A DNA stretch of 14,064 nt from Sphingomonadales bacterium UBA658 (lineage in GTDB: Bacteria > Pseudomonadota > Alphaproteobacteria > Sphingomonadales > Sphingomonadaceae): positions 1,449 through 15,512 of the forward strand of contig DBOA01000147.1 in the NCBI GenBank assembly GCA_002299195.1, in the 5' to 3' direction. A program made the position numbers and the translations under genes. The notes below the pieces were generated by a model that saw only the letters and a program-made list of their open reading frames with translations, was not told where the DNA came from and did no database searches. This document shows, one piece after another, positions 13,493 through 14,064 of this stretch (the first letter of the stretch is position 1; each line of letters starts with the position of its first letter).

Positions 13493-14064
13493 GGCAATTG
13501 GGCCAAAAGGGCATCAACCTGATTGGGGTCGCTGTAATATTCCAGCCGCCGCAGGAACGCCAAGGGGTCCTTGCGCGTGACCAGCGCATCGGCTGGCGTG
13601 TTAATCCAGTCGTAACACCGCGTTAATGTAAACCGCAAACACGCACCGCGCAGCAATATCGGCAATGCGTCCCGCGTTGCGGCATCCATTGGCACGGCTG
13701 TGGTGTAGCCCGCCAACATGGCCGCACTCACATCCGCGTCAAAGACTTTGCCATCGCCCGAAAAGCACCATGCGCTGTGCGTGACCGCAAGGTCATAAGC
13801 GCGGATTTCGGAGCAGGCGAAATAGAAATCAATCAGGCCAGTGACATTGTCGCCAAGCATCAGGACATTGTCCGGAAACAGGTCCGCATGGATCGCCGCG
13901 ACGGGAAGATTGGTCGGCCAATGCGCCTCAAGATAATCGCATTCCGCAAATATTCGCGCAGATAGGCCTTCGGAAATGGCGTCCAGACCTTGCGCGGTGC
14001 AGCGCATGGCAAGCGGCCGGAATGCGGAAATGCCCAGGCTGTTGGGCCGCGACAGCGTGAAGTC
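13489..14064 (-). CDS. thrB: Homoserine kinase, type II (APH-fold), C-terminal part (5' end outside window)
   Basis: The enzyme phosphorylates homoserine on the way to threonine. The frame runs on the - strand to the window edge at 14064. 191 residues are visible of a family of about 320. The first visible residues are DFTLSRPNSLGISAFRPLA. The kinase catalytic loop of the aminoglycoside-phosphotransferase fold is clear as AIHADLFPDNVLML (HxDxxxxN), followed by the magnesium-binding aspartate in GLIDFYFACSEIRAYDLA. The C-terminal LRGACLRFTLTRCYDW and KDPLAFLRRLEYY segments match alphaproteobacterial ThrB. This differs from the GHMP-fold ThrB of enterobacteria. The stop overlaps the rnhA start (ATGA). 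Confidence 0.92.
   Translation of the reverse strand, partial: DFTLSRPNSLGISAFRPLAMRCTAQGLDAISEGLSARIFAECDYLEAHWPTNLPVAAIHADLFPDNVLMLGDNVTGLIDFYFACSEIRAYDLAVTHSAWCFSGDGKVFDADVSAAMLAGYTTAVPMDAATRDALPILLRGACLRFTLTRCYDWINTPADALVTRKDPLAFLRRLEYYSDPNQVDALLAQLP

Noticed and set aside
1..14064. CRISPR arrays, tRNA genes, insertion sequences, toxin-antitoxin or defence genes
   Set aside because: I found no regularly spaced repeats, cloverleaf-like segments, transposase motifs or recognisable defence proteins in the window.

Overview
The window looks like chromosomal DNA of an alphaproteobacterium, most likely a sphingomonad (Sphingomonadales). The grounds are the GcrA cell-cycle regulator, which is essentially alphaproteobacterial, the metZ-apaG and thrB-rnhA gene pairs, the moderately high GC content, and the protein sequences themselves. 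I infer this from protein similarity and did not search a database. Genes are dense, short overlaps are frequent, and I see no tRNA, rRNA, CRISPR array, insertion sequence or phage gene.

Left part (1-2456, + strand): the 3' part of metZ (O-succinylhomoserine sulfhydrylase), apaG, a short LysR/GcvA-type regulator and a GNAT acetyltransferase pseudogene. They are tightly packed, with GTGA overlaps at two junctions. The acetyltransferase is broken by at least two in-frame stops and an apparent pair of compensating indels.

Core cell-cycle block (2490-5628, - strand): gcrA, a PaaI-like hotdog thioesterase and parE (topoisomerase IV subunit B) lie in one direction. A divergent orphan ABC-2 permease follows (5720-6577), then a small secreted DUF2147 protein on the opposite strand.

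Aromatic amino-acid catabolism block (7106-10272): maiA, a MarR-type regulator and a fumarylacetoacetate hydrolase (the last two steps of the homogentisate pathway). A secreted caspase-like C13 peptidase is inserted antisense between the regulator and the hydrolase. A 10-bp sequence with a CATATG core sits 60-70 nt upstream of both catabolic genes and is a candidate operator for the MarR protein.

Degraded pilus block (10298-10957, - strand): the 5' part of a CpaA/TadV prepilin peptidase gene is joined directly to the 3' part of a TadC gene. The tadC part also carries two single-base deletions. This looks like the scar of a large deletion that removed most of a Flp/Tad pilus locus; the alternative is an assembly collapse.

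Right part (11001-14064): an alpha/beta hydrolase of the monoglyceride-lipase type, translationally coupled to a DadA-like FAD oxidoreductase (+). Convergent to these are rnhA (RNase HI) and homoserine kinase thrB (-), also overlapping by ATGA; thrB runs off the window. By chance both window ends carry homoserine-branch enzymes, metZ towards methionine and thrB towards threonine.

The most unusual content is the collapsed tad locus, the multiply broken acetyltransferase, the candidate shared operator of the tyrosine-degradation genes and the protease gene embedded in that locus.
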